Shown here: piece by piece, positions 33,459 through 41,755 of the stretch
Position numbering within the stretch: position 1 is the stretch's first letter
Layout of the letters: each line of letters starts with the position of its first letter
NCBI GenBank assembly: GCA_963839995.1
Contig: CAWIXH010000013.1
Span: 186,001 to 250,000 of the forward strand
Source of the DNA: CAWIUB01 sp963839995
GTDB lineage: Bacteria > Actinomycetota > Actinomycetes > Mycobacteriales > Jatrophihabitantaceae
Direction: 5' to 3'
DNA: 64,000 nt
The notes under the pieces: model-generated
Seen by the model: only the letters and a program-made list of their open reading frames with translations
Databases searched by the model: none
Told to the model about the DNA's origin: nothing
Translations under genes and position numbers: made by a program

Positions 33459-34282
33459 GCACGCTACGCACCCTCCACGACGCGTTCGACGCGTTGGAAC
33501 ACCGCGCCGACGCGGCGCCCTCGCCGGCGCCAGAGATCGCCGCGCCGCGACCGGCCCGTCACCGCACCGGGCACCTCCTGGCCCCAGTCGCCGCTGCCGC
33601 GGCGGTCGCGGTGATCGCCGCGGCCGTCACGGTGTGGCAGCACGCGCGACCCGGCGCGCCGGCCAAGCAACCGGCGGCGGGCAGCGCGGCGGCGACGACC
33701 TCGCAGTCAGCATCCACGACCCATCCGAGGGGCCGATTCCAGCCGCCGACGACGCCTGCGGAACTCGCGGCCAAGACGCGTGCGATCCTGGCCGGCATCG
33801 CAACCATCAAGGTCACAGACTATCCGGTGCCGGCCTCAGTCCCCGCCTCAGTTCCGGCCAAGGGTAACCACTCGACACCGACACCGACACCGATCCCCAG
33901 CCAATCCAGCGTCAGCGTCCCGATAGGTCGCAACCCCGGATCGGCAATATTCGGCACGCTGAGCGCCACCGGTGTGACCGGTGGATTCGACCTCAACGTG
34001 TTCCTGGCCTCGCCGGGGAGCAAGGCCAGCTGCGACGAGGGCACCGGCTGCACGCTGCACGACCGCCCCGACGGCTCGACGCTGGCCATCGGCACCTGGC
34101 ACGACCCGTCCGTACCCGGTGGAATCACCTACCAGGTCGAACTCGTCCGGCCCGACGGCGCCGACATCCTGCTGCACCTGAGCACCGAGCACAATCCCAA
34201 GGGCCGGAGCACCGTCACCGCATCACACACCCCGCTGACCGTCGACCAGATGACTGACTTCGTCACCTCGGATCGCTGGTAA
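33455..34282 (+). CDS. Membrane-anchored partner of the ECF sigma factor
   Basis: A 275-residue protein that overlaps the sigma-factor stop by 4 bases. Residues 1-42 are cytoplasmic and charged (MSTLRTLHDAFDALEHRADA). A single transmembrane segment (LLAPVAAAAAVAVIAAAVTVW) lies at about 43-63. The extracytoplasmic part is Thr/Ser/Pro-rich at first (HPRGRFQPPTTPAELAAKT, VPASVPASVPAK and TPTPTPIP) and then a folded domain with CDEGTGCTLHDRPDGSTLAI. The short cytoplasmic head lacks the zinc HxxxCxxC motif of ZAS-type anti-sigma factors. Position and topology suggest an anti-sigma or signal-sensing role, which is inference. Confidence 0.7.
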   Translation: MSTLRTLHDAFDALEHRADAAPSPAPEIAAPRPARHRTGHLLAPVAAAAAVAVIAAAVTVWQHARPGAPAKQPAAGSAAATTSQSASTTHPRGRFQPPTTPAELAAKTRAILAGIATIKVTDYPVPASVPASVPAKGNHSTPTPTPIPSQSSVSVPIGRNPGSAIFGTLSATGVTGGFDLNVFLASPGSKASCDEGTGCTLHDRPDGSTLAIGTWHDPSVPGGITYQVELVRPDGADILLHLSTEHNPKGRSTVTASHTPLTVDQMTDFVTSDRW

Positions 34283-34355
34283 GCCGCCGCCTCCGGTTAT
34301 CGCCGGCTGAGGACGCCGCGCGCGAAGACGGCCTGCCCGGCGTGGCTATCCCACG

Positions 34356-34607
34356 GTGTGGCCGGACGACGTCAGCGGCTGGGTCGTCGGCGACAGCGGC
34401 TACGGAGCGTGGGTCGCCGTGATCGACGACAACGTGGTGGGTGACGTGGGGCTGGCCCGCCCGGGCTTGCAGGCCAGCACACAGGTGTGGGTCGCGACCA
34501 CGCAGCGACCCGTCGAGTGGCTTGTCGAAGTGACGCGGCTGTTTGCGAGCCCCGACGCTCGCGGCTTCCTCGGCACCCGAATCACGTGTCTCGCGAGCGG
34601 GGCCGAT
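34356..34607 (+). pseudogene. GNAT acetyltransferase, truncated by the IS copy 2
   Basis: The reading (GTG at 34356: VWPDDVSGWVVGDSGYGAWV) includes AWVAVIDDNVVGDVGLARPG and VEVTRLFASPDARGFLGTRI. The last is motif A of GNAT acetyltransferases, which normally reads RxxGxG/A for acetyl-CoA; here the expected RGxGLGTR is RGFLGTR, one residue off. Seven codons after RGFLGTR (ITCLASG) the sequence enters the IS left end at about 34608. The N-terminal start of the gene is also missing or damaged. It is non-functional. Confidence 0.65.
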
Positions 34608-36727
34608 CACTAACGCGGACTTCCGTGCAGCGCTTTTGACCCTTCGTTGATCGGGTTCGCCTTGGCTGGGGCTGGCTGCAGCTCGTGTTGGAGCTGGGCA
34701 TTCGCCCGCTCGGCCATGAGAGTCGTCCTCATTCGGAGGGGTATGGATAGCTGCTAGAAATCAGTCATATCGCGGCGACTGCTCACGCTCATGACACCTT
34801 GCCGGCGAAGAGACGGCCTGTCTCTGCTGGAGAAGAGTCAGTGTGAGCAGCGGGAAACAGGCACAACTGCGAAGCCGGCCCGCTGTGGCGCGCCTTCCGA
34901 AGCCTGAGCAGTCAGCATAGTAGAATTGTCATATGGCAGCGAAACCAGCCCCGAGGCGGGGCTGGGAAGCGTTCGCCCGCCCAGCGGGGGTGAACCAGCG
35001 GCGGTATGAGGCGGTCCGCGCCTACGTCTACGAAGGCGCCGCCCTCGGCGAGGCGGCGGGCCGGTTCGGGTACTCCCCGTCGGCGCTGGCGTCGCTGGTC
35101 CGCGATTTCCGGGCCGGCAAGCTTGCCCTGTTCGCCGATCCGGGCAGGCCCGGCCGCAAGAGCGCGCCGAAGAAGGACGCCGCCCGCGGCCGGGTCATCG
35201 AACTGCGCCGCCAGGGCTTGTCGGTCTATGAGATCAGCGCCCGGCTTCAGGCCGAGGGCAGGCCGCTGAACCGCACCGGGGTCGGGCAGATCCTGGCCGA
35301 GGAAGGGTTCGGGCGGCTGCTGCGCGACCCCGAGCCCGAGGCCAGTATCAGCCCGGCCACCACCGGGCGAGACACCCGGCTGCCCCGCGCCAGGGTCATC
35401 GACTTCGCGTCGTTGCCCGCCAGCGCCTCAACCAGGCTCGCCGGGCTGCTGCTGACCGTGCCGGACCTGGTCGCCCTGGACCTGCCCGCCCTGGCCCGCG
35501 CGGCCGGCTACCCCGGCACAAGAGTCATCCCCGCGGCATCGTGGCTGCTGAGCCTGCTCGCGCTCAAGCTCACCGCCACCCGGCGGGTCTCCCACGTCGA
35601 TGACCTGCTCGACGACCCGGCCAGCGCGCTGTTCGCCGGGTTGGCGATCCTGCCGAAGAAGTCCGCGCTCACCGACTACTCCTACCGGCTGTCCCACGAC
35701 CACCAGCGGAAGTTCCTGGCCGCCCTCGACCAGCAGATGATCGGCAAGGGCCTGGCCACCGGCTCAGAAGCGATCTTCGACCTGGACTTCCACGCCGTCA
35801 TGCACTGGGGTCACGACCCGGCATTGGAGAAGCACTACGTGCCCACCCGGTCCCAGCGCGCCCGCTCCGTCCTCACCTTCTTCGCCCAGGACACCGGCAC
35901 CCACAACCTGGTCTACGCCAACGCCGACATCTCCAAGGCCACCCAGCACCGGGAGGTCATCGCGTTCTGCGACCACTGGAAAGCCGTATCCGGCAGCGAC
36001 CCGGCGATGCTGGTCATGGACCAGAAGGTCACCAACCAGAAGATCCTCGGTGAACTCGACGCCCGCGGCATCAAGTTCCTCACCCTGCGCATGCGATCCC
36101 CGGCCCTGATCGGCCACATCAACAGCCTGACCAGCAAGGACTACAAGACCATCGCCCTGGACCGGCCCGGCCCGCACAACCACCCCCGCGTGCACGAGGA
36201 CAAGGCCACGCGCCTGACAAGCTATCCCGGCACCGTCCGCCAGCTCATCGTCACCGGCCTGGGACGCGAGCAGCCCACCGTCATCATCACCAACGAACAG
36301 CAGGCCACCCTCAGAAACCTGATCAGCCAGTACGCCCGCCGCATGACGATCGAGCAGCGGCTCGCCGAGATCATCCGCTCCTTCTGCGCCGACGCCCTCT
36401 CCTCAACCGTGAACCTCAACGTCGACCTCGACATCACACTCTGCGTCCTGGCCCAAGCCCTGCTCGCCGCGTTCCGGACCCGCCTCGGCCCCGGCTACGC
36501 CACCGCCACCCCCGACACCCTCCAGCGGCGCTTCCTCGACAGCCCCGGCACCATCACCATCACCAGCGACCAGGTCACCGTGCGGATCGACCGACGCGCC
36601 TACTCACCCGTCCTGCGCCAAGCCAGCCTCCCGCCCGACACCACCATCCCCTGGTGGCACGGCCACCGCCTGCACTTCGAGTTCAGCTAACCCAGGGCCG
36701 AAGAAGCTGCGTGGAAATCGGCGCTAA
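34608..36727 (+). mobile_element. 2.1-kb DDE insertion sequence, copy 2
   Basis: This is a near-identical direct repeat of 10317-12435, with the same left (CACTAACGCGGACTTCC) and right (GGAAATCGGCGCTAA) ends and the same inverted terminal sequences. It lies inside a GNAT gene on its left; the bases right of the element (GACCAGCGTC) do not obviously continue that gene. The outer flanks of the two copies do not match each other. Near identity implies recent duplication. Confidence 0.85.
34933..36690 (+). CDS. IS transposase (DDE type, family not assigned), copy 2
   Basis: A 585-residue protein identical in sequence to that of copy 1. The N-terminal helix-turn-helix region (AAGRFGYSPSALASLVRDFR) is followed by a predicted RNase-H-like core with the candidate Asp in FDLDFHAVMHWGHDP, the candidate Asp in AMLVMDQKVTNQK, and the candidate Glu in MTIEQRLAEIIRSF. 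Being in the same orientation as copy 1, it could act on both IS ends and mobilise the intervening 22 kb. The same ATATGG start context is used. Confidence 0.85.
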   Translation: MAAKPAPRRGWEAFARPAGVNQRRYEAVRAYVYEGAALGEAAGRFGYSPSALASLVRDFRAGKLALFADPGRPGRKSAPKKDAARGRVIELRRQGLSVYEISARLQAEGRPLNRTGVGQILAEEGFGRLLRDPEPEASISPATTGRDTRLPRARVIDFASLPASASTRLAGLLLTVPDLVALDLPALARAAGYPGTRVIPAASWLLSLLALKLTATRRVSHVDDLLDDPASALFAGLAILPKKSALTDYSYRLSHDHQRKFLAALDQQMIGKGLATGSEAIFDLDFHAVMHWGHDPALEKHYVPTRSQRARSVLTFFAQDTGTHNLVYANADISKATQHREVIAFCDHWKAVSGSDPAMLVMDQKVTNQKILGELDARGIKFLTLRMRSPALIGHINSLTSKDYKTIALDRPGPHNHPRVHEDKATRLTSYPGTVRQLIVTGLGREQPTVIITNEQQATLRNLISQYARRMTIEQRLAEIIRSFCADALSSTVNLNVDLDITLCVLAQALLAAFRTRLGPGYATATPDTLQRRFLDSPGTITITSDQVTVRIDRRAYSPVLRQASLPPDTTIPWWHGHRLHFEFS

Positions 36728-36945
36728 GACCAGCGTCCCCGACTGTGACTTCGCCGTTCCCTTCGCCTTAGGAGCGGACACGTAGCGTTGGCCACCAACG
36801 GCGAGAGGCGGCACCCCGATAGCGCCGGATCACCCGACCGCTCTGGCAATGCGTGCTGCGGCATCATCCGCTCTTCGCCGCGGGTCGGTCCTACGCACGG
36901 GGGTGCGTGACACAAAGGTAGGGGCCGGCGCCCACGTCAATCCTG

Positions 36946-37713
36946 TCATTCCCAGCGGAACAGGCGGACCGCCAGCACGCCGCACACGATCACCCACGCA
37001 GCCATGACGCCGAAGTACAGGCCGGAGGCCCAGTGGCCGGCGACGGCGTCCTGGATGGCCTGGACGCCGGCTCCCACCGGGGTGGCGTCGCTGACACCGC
37101 GCAACGGCCCTGGCATCTCCGCGCGCGGCAGCCACAGCCCGGAGAAGAACAGCAGCACGAAGAACAGCACACCGCCGACGGCGGCGGCGGCCTTGCTGGT
37201 GAAGCTGACGGCGGCGACCAGCAGCCCCAGTGTGCTGGCCGCCGCCGCCATCAGCAGGAACGCGAGGATGAACGCCAGCGGTTGCCCGATCGAGGCGCTG
37301 AACGCGCCGGTCCCAAGGATGGCGATCAGCGCCGTCGTCGCGATCTGGGCGCCGAGGATGAGCACGATCTGCGCGGTCAGCAGCTTCTGTGGGGTCACCG
37401 GGGTGGTGAACATCCGGCGCAGGATGCCGCGTTCGCGGTAGCTGACAAGGGTCACCGGCAGGAATTGCACCCCCAGCATGACGACCGCGAAGGTGATGAT
37501 GATGGGCAGGTACGTCTCCTGCACACTCGCGCCGCCCAGGGCCTCGACCGGCTTGCCGGTCCCTGGGATCAAGCCGATCACGATCCAACCAGCGAGCGGG
37601 AAACCAACTCCCCAGAACAGTGCGGCCGGCGTGCGGAGCAGCAGCTTCAGCTCTGTCAGCGTGAGCTTGCGCCAGGCGCGCCCGGGAACAGGAATCGCGG
37701 CGGGCAGCGACAT
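36946..37713 (-). CDS. ABC-2 type transporter permease
   Basis: A 255-residue protein with six hydrophobic segments, from the ATG at 37713 with GGGAAT upstream. Landmarks are LTELKLLLRTPAALFWGVGF at the start, IIITFAVVMLGVQFLPVTLVSYRERGILRRMFTTPVTPQKLL (the cytoplasmic YRE-RG-LRR loop of ABC-2 permeases), LAFILAFLLMAAAASTLGLLVAAV and VGGVLFFVLLFFSGLWLP. It belongs with the ATP-binding protein at 39260-40237, forming a daunorubicin-resistance/export-type transporter. An IS110-family element now separates the two genes, so the permease lacks its native upstream region. Confidence 0.85.
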   Translation of the reverse strand: MSLPAAIPVPGRAWRKLTLTELKLLLRTPAALFWGVGFPLAGWIVIGLIPGTGKPVEALGGASVQETYLPIIITFAVVMLGVQFLPVTLVSYRERGILRRMFTTPVTPQKLLTAQIVLILGAQIATTALIAILGTGAFSASIGQPLAFILAFLLMAAAASTLGLLVAAVSFTSKAAAAVGGVLFFVLLFFSGLWLPRAEMPGPLRGVSDATPVGAGVQAIQDAVAGHWASGLYFGVMAAWVIVCGVLAVRLFRWE

Positions 37714-37730
37714 CGTGGCTATTCCCTATC

Positions 37731-37751
37731 TGTGATGCGACCCCCGGTCAA
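37731..37751. repeat. Left subterminal inverted repeat of the IS110-family element
   Basis: TGTGATGCGACCCCCGGTCA pairs with 39272-39295 allowing two single-base gaps and one mismatch. It lies at the 3' end of the leftward element. Confidence 0.75.
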
Positions 37752-38178
37752 TGAGGGTCGACTGTTCTGGGTGGGTGGGCCCGTTGGGTCGATAGGTGCG
37801 TGGTCACGTCGGGCGCAGCCGGGGTCAAGGTGGAGCGCCCGCAGCCGCGCAGCGGCGAGGACGTACGACCTTGACCCCGGCGAGTACCGACGGATGATCG
37901 CGGTCGACCCAAGGGGCCAGTGGGTGTCAGGTCATGGCGACGTCCTCCGGATCGGGGCGGTCAGCGAGGATTGTGGTGCGCGGCGTCGCCCTGCCTTATC
38001 TGGGTGCACGGGCATTGGCTGGCCCGGCGACATGATGGCGTATGGGGTGAACCCGGCGTAGGTACGCGGCTGCTCATTCTTTCCGGGACGACCGCCTCGA
38101 GGGGCGACGACAGGAGCATCGCGGGAGCCAGCCGCGGACATCAGCTGAGTGGGGCGAGGGTGCGCACCGGTCACCGCG
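37752..38178 (-). ncRNA. Non-coding 3' region of the IS110-family element, candidate bridge-RNA locus
   Basis: About 430 bases without a supported gene lie between the transposase stop and the element end, far more than on the other side. In IS1111-type members of the IS110 family, the structured bridge RNA that pairs with donor and target DNA is encoded in this 3' non-coding end. The region is GC-rich with several short inverted repeats (for example GACCTTGACCCCGGC with GCCGGGGTCAAGGT, at 37869-37883 and 37829-37842). The placement is inference; I have not folded the RNA. Confidence 0.4.
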
Positions 38179-39228
38179 TCAGGCCGCCTTGGTCAATACC
38201 GAAGGATCGAGTTCGATCCAGGCTTGGTCACCGAGCTCACGCAGGGTGTGGTGGCAGCGGCGCACCAGTTTGCGGGCCACCGACAGGGCGGGGCGTTTGC
38301 CGCCGAGCCGGTCGCGGACCGCGTGGTAGTAGTCGTGGTCCGGGGAGCCGGTGCGGGCCGCGCACTTGGCCGCTTCGAACAGCGCCCAGCGCAGCTCCGG
38401 AGAGCCCTGCCGGGCCAGCCGGCCTGGGGAGCGTCGGCCGTCGGAGGAGTACACGGTGATGTCCAGCCCGGTGAAACGCACCGCCTGGTCGGAGTTGGCG
38501 AACCGGCGGCAGTCGCCCAGCTCGGCCCAGATGATCGCCGCGCACAGCGGCCCGATCCCGTACTGGGCCTGCAGCGCCCGCGGCCCGGGCTGCCGGCAGC
38601 CGACCGCACACAGCTGCCGGCGAAGCGGCGTGATCTGCGCGCTCAGCGAGTCGATCGCGACCAGCGCGGTGTCCACCATCTGCCGGCCCGCCGCCGACAG
38701 CTCGACAGCGCGCAGCTCGGCACGCCCGTCCACCGTCAGTAGACCCGTGATCGGCGGCACGCCCTGGTGGAACAGCTGGGCGTGGATGCGTTGCTGCCAA
38801 GCCCGCCGCTGGTCCATCAACGCCACATACAGCCGGCCCAGCGTCCGCACCTCCAGCACGTGCGCCGGCGGGATCCACGACTCCGGCAACCGATCCGAGC
38901 ACAGCAGCTCCCGCAGCAGCCGGGCATCGGCCCGGTCGGTCTTGGCCCGCTTCTTCCGCCCCCGCGCCGTCGCGGTGTCCGCCGGCTCGGCCAGATGCGC
39001 CTCCACCCCGGCCCGGGCCAGTTCCTCGACCACGAACCGCCACCCGGTACAGCCCTCCACCGCGAACGCCACATCCGCACTCCCGTCGAACCGCTGCGCG
39101 AGCCACCTGCGCAGCACCGCCCGGGTCGCCGGCCGGACCTGCCCAGTGCTCAGCTCACCGGTGTCGGTGTCCACGTAGTCGTACGTGATCTGGGCACGGT
39201 GCACGTCAAAGCCACCTACCATTGTCAT
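38179..39228 (-). CDS. IS110-family transposase (DEDD recombinase)
   Basis: A 349-residue protein from the ATG at 39228 (MTMVGGFDVHRAQITYDYVD), with GAGGAGG 6 bases upstream. The N-terminal RuvC-like DEDD domain has Asp in GGFDVHRAQ, the Glu in FAVEGCTGWRFVVEEL and the Asp pair in KTDRADARLLRELL. The C-terminal transposase_20 domain includes YGIGPLCAAIIWAELGDCRRFANSDQAVRFTGL and the Ser nucleophile region SPGRLARQGSPELRWALFEAA. These enzymes use a bridge RNA to recognise donor and target. The gene is complete. Confidence 0.92.
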   Translation of the reverse strand: MTMVGGFDVHRAQITYDYVDTDTGELSTGQVRPATRAVLRRWLAQRFDGSADVAFAVEGCTGWRFVVEELARAGVEAHLAEPADTATARGRKKRAKTDRADARLLRELLCSDRLPESWIPPAHVLEVRTLGRLYVALMDQRRAWQQRIHAQLFHQGVPPITGLLTVDGRAELRAVELSAAGRQMVDTALVAIDSLSAQITPLRRQLCAVGCRQPGPRALQAQYGIGPLCAAIIWAELGDCRRFANSDQAVRFTGLDITVYSSDGRRSPGRLARQGSPELRWALFEAAKCAARTGSPDHDYYHAVRDRLGGKRPALSVARKLVRRCHHTLRELGDQAWIELDPSVLTKAA

Positions 39229-39259
39229 CGGGACCTCCTCGAGTTCCTGACCCGCGCAC

Positions 39260-40237
39260 TCAACGATGCGCTTGAACCGAGGGGGTCTCATCACATGCCA
39301 TCTTTCGTGCCTCGTCTAGACGAACGGCGGACGGGGGCTGGCCGTGACCGGTGAGCGCGACGAAGGCGTCGTCCAGGCTGGCCTGGTCCACCCGCAGGTG
39401 TCGGGCGATGACGCCGTGCCGGATCAGTACGGCGATGACCGCCTGCAGGGCCTCGTCGTTCCCCGTGACCGTGAACTGGTCACCGTCGCGGCGAACAGAG
39501 GACACCTCGGGCAGCTCGCCCAGCACAGTCTCATCCAGCGGCGCCGACGCGCCGAACCGGATGTGCTGCTCGCCGCCGGCCCGGCGGGCCAGCGCCGACG
39601 GCGTGTCGGTCGCGATCACCCGGCCGTTGTCGATCACCGCCACCCGGTCGCACAGCCGTTCGGCCTCTTCCATGAAGTGCGTGACCAGCAGGATCGTCAC
39701 GCCGGTATCGCGGATCTCGGAGATCAGCCCCCACACCTCTCGGCGGGCGGCGGGGTCGAGCCCGGTGGTGAGCTCGTCCAGCACGGCGACCGTCGGGGTG
39801 CCGATGAGCGCCAGCGCCACAGAGAGCCGCTGCTTCTGGCCGCCGGACAGCTTGGCGAAGGCGGTGTCGCGCCGATCGCCGAGGCCGAGCCGCTCGATCA
39901 GCTCGCCAGCGTCCGCGGGCTGCCGGTAGAAAGACGCGTACAAGTCGAGCGCCTCGCGTACCCGCAGCTTGTCCGGCAGCTGGCCGTCCTGCAGCTGGAC
40001 GCCGACCTGCTCGCGCAGCTCCTCGTGATCCCGCTGCGGGTCCAAGCCCAGCACGATGATCCGCCCGCGGTCCGGTTTGCGCAGTCCCACGACGCATTCC
40101 ACGGTCGTGGTCTTCCCGGCGCCGTTCGGCCCGAGAATGCCGAAGATCTCGCCGGCCCGCACCGAGAACGAGACAGTGTCCACCGCGACCTTCGGCCCGT
40201 ACTCCTTGTGCAGGTCGCTGACTTCGATGACCGCCAT
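39260..40237 (-). CDS. ABC transporter ATP-binding protein, C-terminus altered by IS110 insertion
   Basis: From the ATG at 40237 (MAVIEVSDLHKEYGPKVAVD) the protein has about 325 residues. It shows Walker A GILGPNGAGKTTT, a Q-loop near GVQLQDGQL, ABC signature KLSGGQKQRLSVALALIG, Walker B TVAVLDELTTGLDP and the switch His in LLVTHFMEEAERL. It is a DrrA-like exporter ATPase. The C-terminal domain runs to ARKMA and then ends CDETPSVQAHR, which is read from the IS110 element. Without the element the ending would be ARKMADRE. Only the final residues change, so the ATPase may still work, but its link to the permease gene is broken. Confidence 0.9.
   Translation of the reverse strand: MAVIEVSDLHKEYGPKVAVDTVSFSVRAGEIFGILGPNGAGKTTTVECVVGLRKPDRGRIIVLGLDPQRDHEELREQVGVQLQDGQLPDKLRVREALDLYASFYRQPADAGELIERLGLGDRRDTAFAKLSGGQKQRLSVALALIGTPTVAVLDELTTGLDPAARREVWGLISEIRDTGVTILLVTHFMEEAERLCDRVAVIDNGRVIATDTPSALARRAGGEQHIRFGASAPLDETVLGELPEVSSVRRDGDQFTVTGNDEALQAVIAVLIRHGVIARHLRVDQASLDDAFVALTGHGQPPSAVRLDEARKMACDETPSVQAHR
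39272..39295. repeat. Right subterminal inverted repeat of the IS110-family element
   Basis: This is the inverted partner of 37731-37751. The element boundary lies at 39295/39296, after which the ABC ATPase codons resume. Confidence 0.75.
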
Positions 40238-40718
40238 GTCCCTAGTGTGGCCCGCGGCCCGCGGGCCGGGCATCGGCCGCCGGGACCACATTGCCCGGGC
40301 GCCCCGGCAGCGCGGCATCAGCCGCGCGGTTGATGCCGCCGCGCCTGGCCTCCACGCCGCACAACCAGACACAGGAGCCGCCTGACCAGCACGCACCCGA
40401 AGATGATCTTGACGACCTACAAAATAGGCGCGCACCCTCCGCACGGCCGCAATCTTGCGTGATCAGCGCTCGTTCGAGCCCGGTCAGCGATCCTCAAATG
40501 ACACGACCCGACCGCACATATCGCGCGTGCAACGGCATCGGTTTGCATGCCGAACGCGTACCCGATTCGGCGGTCCTGCCCGTTCTGGTGATCGCCATCG
40601 GTGACGAGGTGGCGACGTTGCCTCACCTCGGTTCTACGGTCGTCTCATCATTCGTTCTGCTGGGGCGCCGGTCGCCTCCGCTGGGTTCCGGGCCCTGGCC
40701 CGACCGTGGAGGTGTGTC
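40238..40718 (+). other. Divergent intergenic stretch upstream of the recombinase
   Basis: About 480 bases between the leftward ABC ATPase start and the rightward recombinase. It must hold promoters for both, but no gene, repeat or attachment site was recognisable. Confidence 0.45.
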
Positions 40719-41651
40719 GTGTCCGCACCGACGATCGAGAGATCGACTACGGCGGTGGCGGTGCAGGTGGGGGAGCTGTTCACCGGTGACGAGAGATCGG
40801 CGCTGGTCGGGTGCTTGGCTGGCTACTCCGGTCAGACCCGCGCCGCCTACACCCTGGACCTGCGGCAGTACACCTCGTGGTGTGCGACCCACGGGCTGCA
40901 CCTGTTCGCTGCGAAGCGGGCCGACATCGAGTGCTACGCCCGCGACCTGGAGGCCCGCGGCCGGGCGCGGGCGACGATCGCGCGTCGGTTGTGCACGGTG
41001 TGCGGGTTCTACCGCTACGCCGTCGAGGAAGACCTGCTCGATCACTCCCCCGCCGCCCACGTGCGCCGGCCGCGACTGGACTACGAGTCGCATGCCACCG
41101 CGCTGGACCGCAACGAGGTTGGCGGGCTGCTGGTCGCCGCCGGACTCGGCAAACCGGTCGAGCACGCCCTGATCTCCCTGCTGATCCTGAACGGGCTGCG
41201 GATCGGGGAAGCGCTCGGCGCGAACATCGAAGCCCTCGGCACCGAACGCGGCCACCGCACGCTGACCGTGCTCAGGAAGGGCGGCAAGATCGTCACCATC
41301 CCCCTCGCGCCGCGCACCGCACGAGCCATCGATCTGAGTATCGGGGAACGGGTCGAGGGACCGATCTTCCTCCGCGCCGATGGGCGGCGGATGGACCGGC
41401 ACGCCGCGGCGCGCATCGTGGCCCGCGCGGCGAGGAAGGCCGGCATCGGGACGAAGAAGATCAGCCCGCACACGCTGCGGCACGCGTTCATCACCGCCGC
41501 CCTGGACGCCGGCGTCCCGCTGCGCGATGTACAGGAAGCGGCGTCGCACGCCGATCCGCGCACCACGATGCGCTACGACCGGGCGCGCGTCTCGCTGGAT
41601 CGGCACGCCACCTATGTGGTCGCTGCCTATCTGGCCGGCGCCGCCCGCTGA
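40719..41651 (+). CDS. Tyrosine recombinase / phage-type integrase
   Basis: A 310-residue protein from a GTG preceded by GGAGGT. The N-terminal core-binding domain spans LVGCLAGYSGQTRAAYTLDLRQYTSWCATHGLHL. The catalytic domain has Arg in LLILNGLRIGEALGANIE, Lys in LTVLRKGGKIVTIPL, the HxxR in SPHTLRHAFITAALDAG, the second His in QEAASHADPRTTMRYD and Tyr in TTMRYDRAR. It is the XerC/D-like class found on actinobacterial islands. It directly precedes the XRE, nucleotidyltransferase and ERCC4 genes, all rightward, so it may have brought them in. Confidence 0.9.
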   Translation: MSAPTIERSTTAVAVQVGELFTGDERSALVGCLAGYSGQTRAAYTLDLRQYTSWCATHGLHLFAAKRADIECYARDLEARGRARATIARRLCTVCGFYRYAVEEDLLDHSPAAHVRRPRLDYESHATALDRNEVGGLLVAAGLGKPVEHALISLLILNGLRIGEALGANIEALGTERGHRTLTVLRKGGKIVTIPLAPRTARAIDLSIGERVEGPIFLRADGRRMDRHAAARIVARAARKAGIGTKKISPHTLRHAFITAALDAGVPLRDVQEAASHADPRTTMRYDRARVSLDRHATYVVAAYLAGAAR

Positions 41652-41755
41652 CCGCACGCTGCGACCGGGCGGCGCGTCATGCACCGCCCCGGTCGGCTGG
41701 TCGCCCGCACAAAGACGGTCGCCTTCGACGACTGCGTATCGGCTATCATGTGGGT

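Larger units (their letters stand above)
37729..39297 (-). mobile_element. IS110-family element of IS1111 type, inserted in an ABC exporter operon
   Basis: Subterminal inverted repeats lie at 37731-37751 (TGTGATGCGACCCCCGGTCA) and 39272-39295 (complement TGTGATGAGACCCCCTCGGT). Such repeats are a mark of the IS1111 branch. The transposase lies on the leftward strand with only about 68 bases upstream and about 430 bases of non-coding DNA downstream (37740-38178). Removing 37730-39295 rejoins the ABC ATPase frame as ATGGCA-GATAGGGAATAG, a natural stop 6 bases before the permease start. No target duplication is seen, as expected for IS110. Confidence 0.85.

Noticed and set aside
40540..40620. Similarity of CCCGATTCGGCG sequences near 40560 and 44860 as a possible repeat or att site
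   Set aside because: Only about 12 bases are shared and the surroundings diverge; this is expected by chance in GC-rich DNA.
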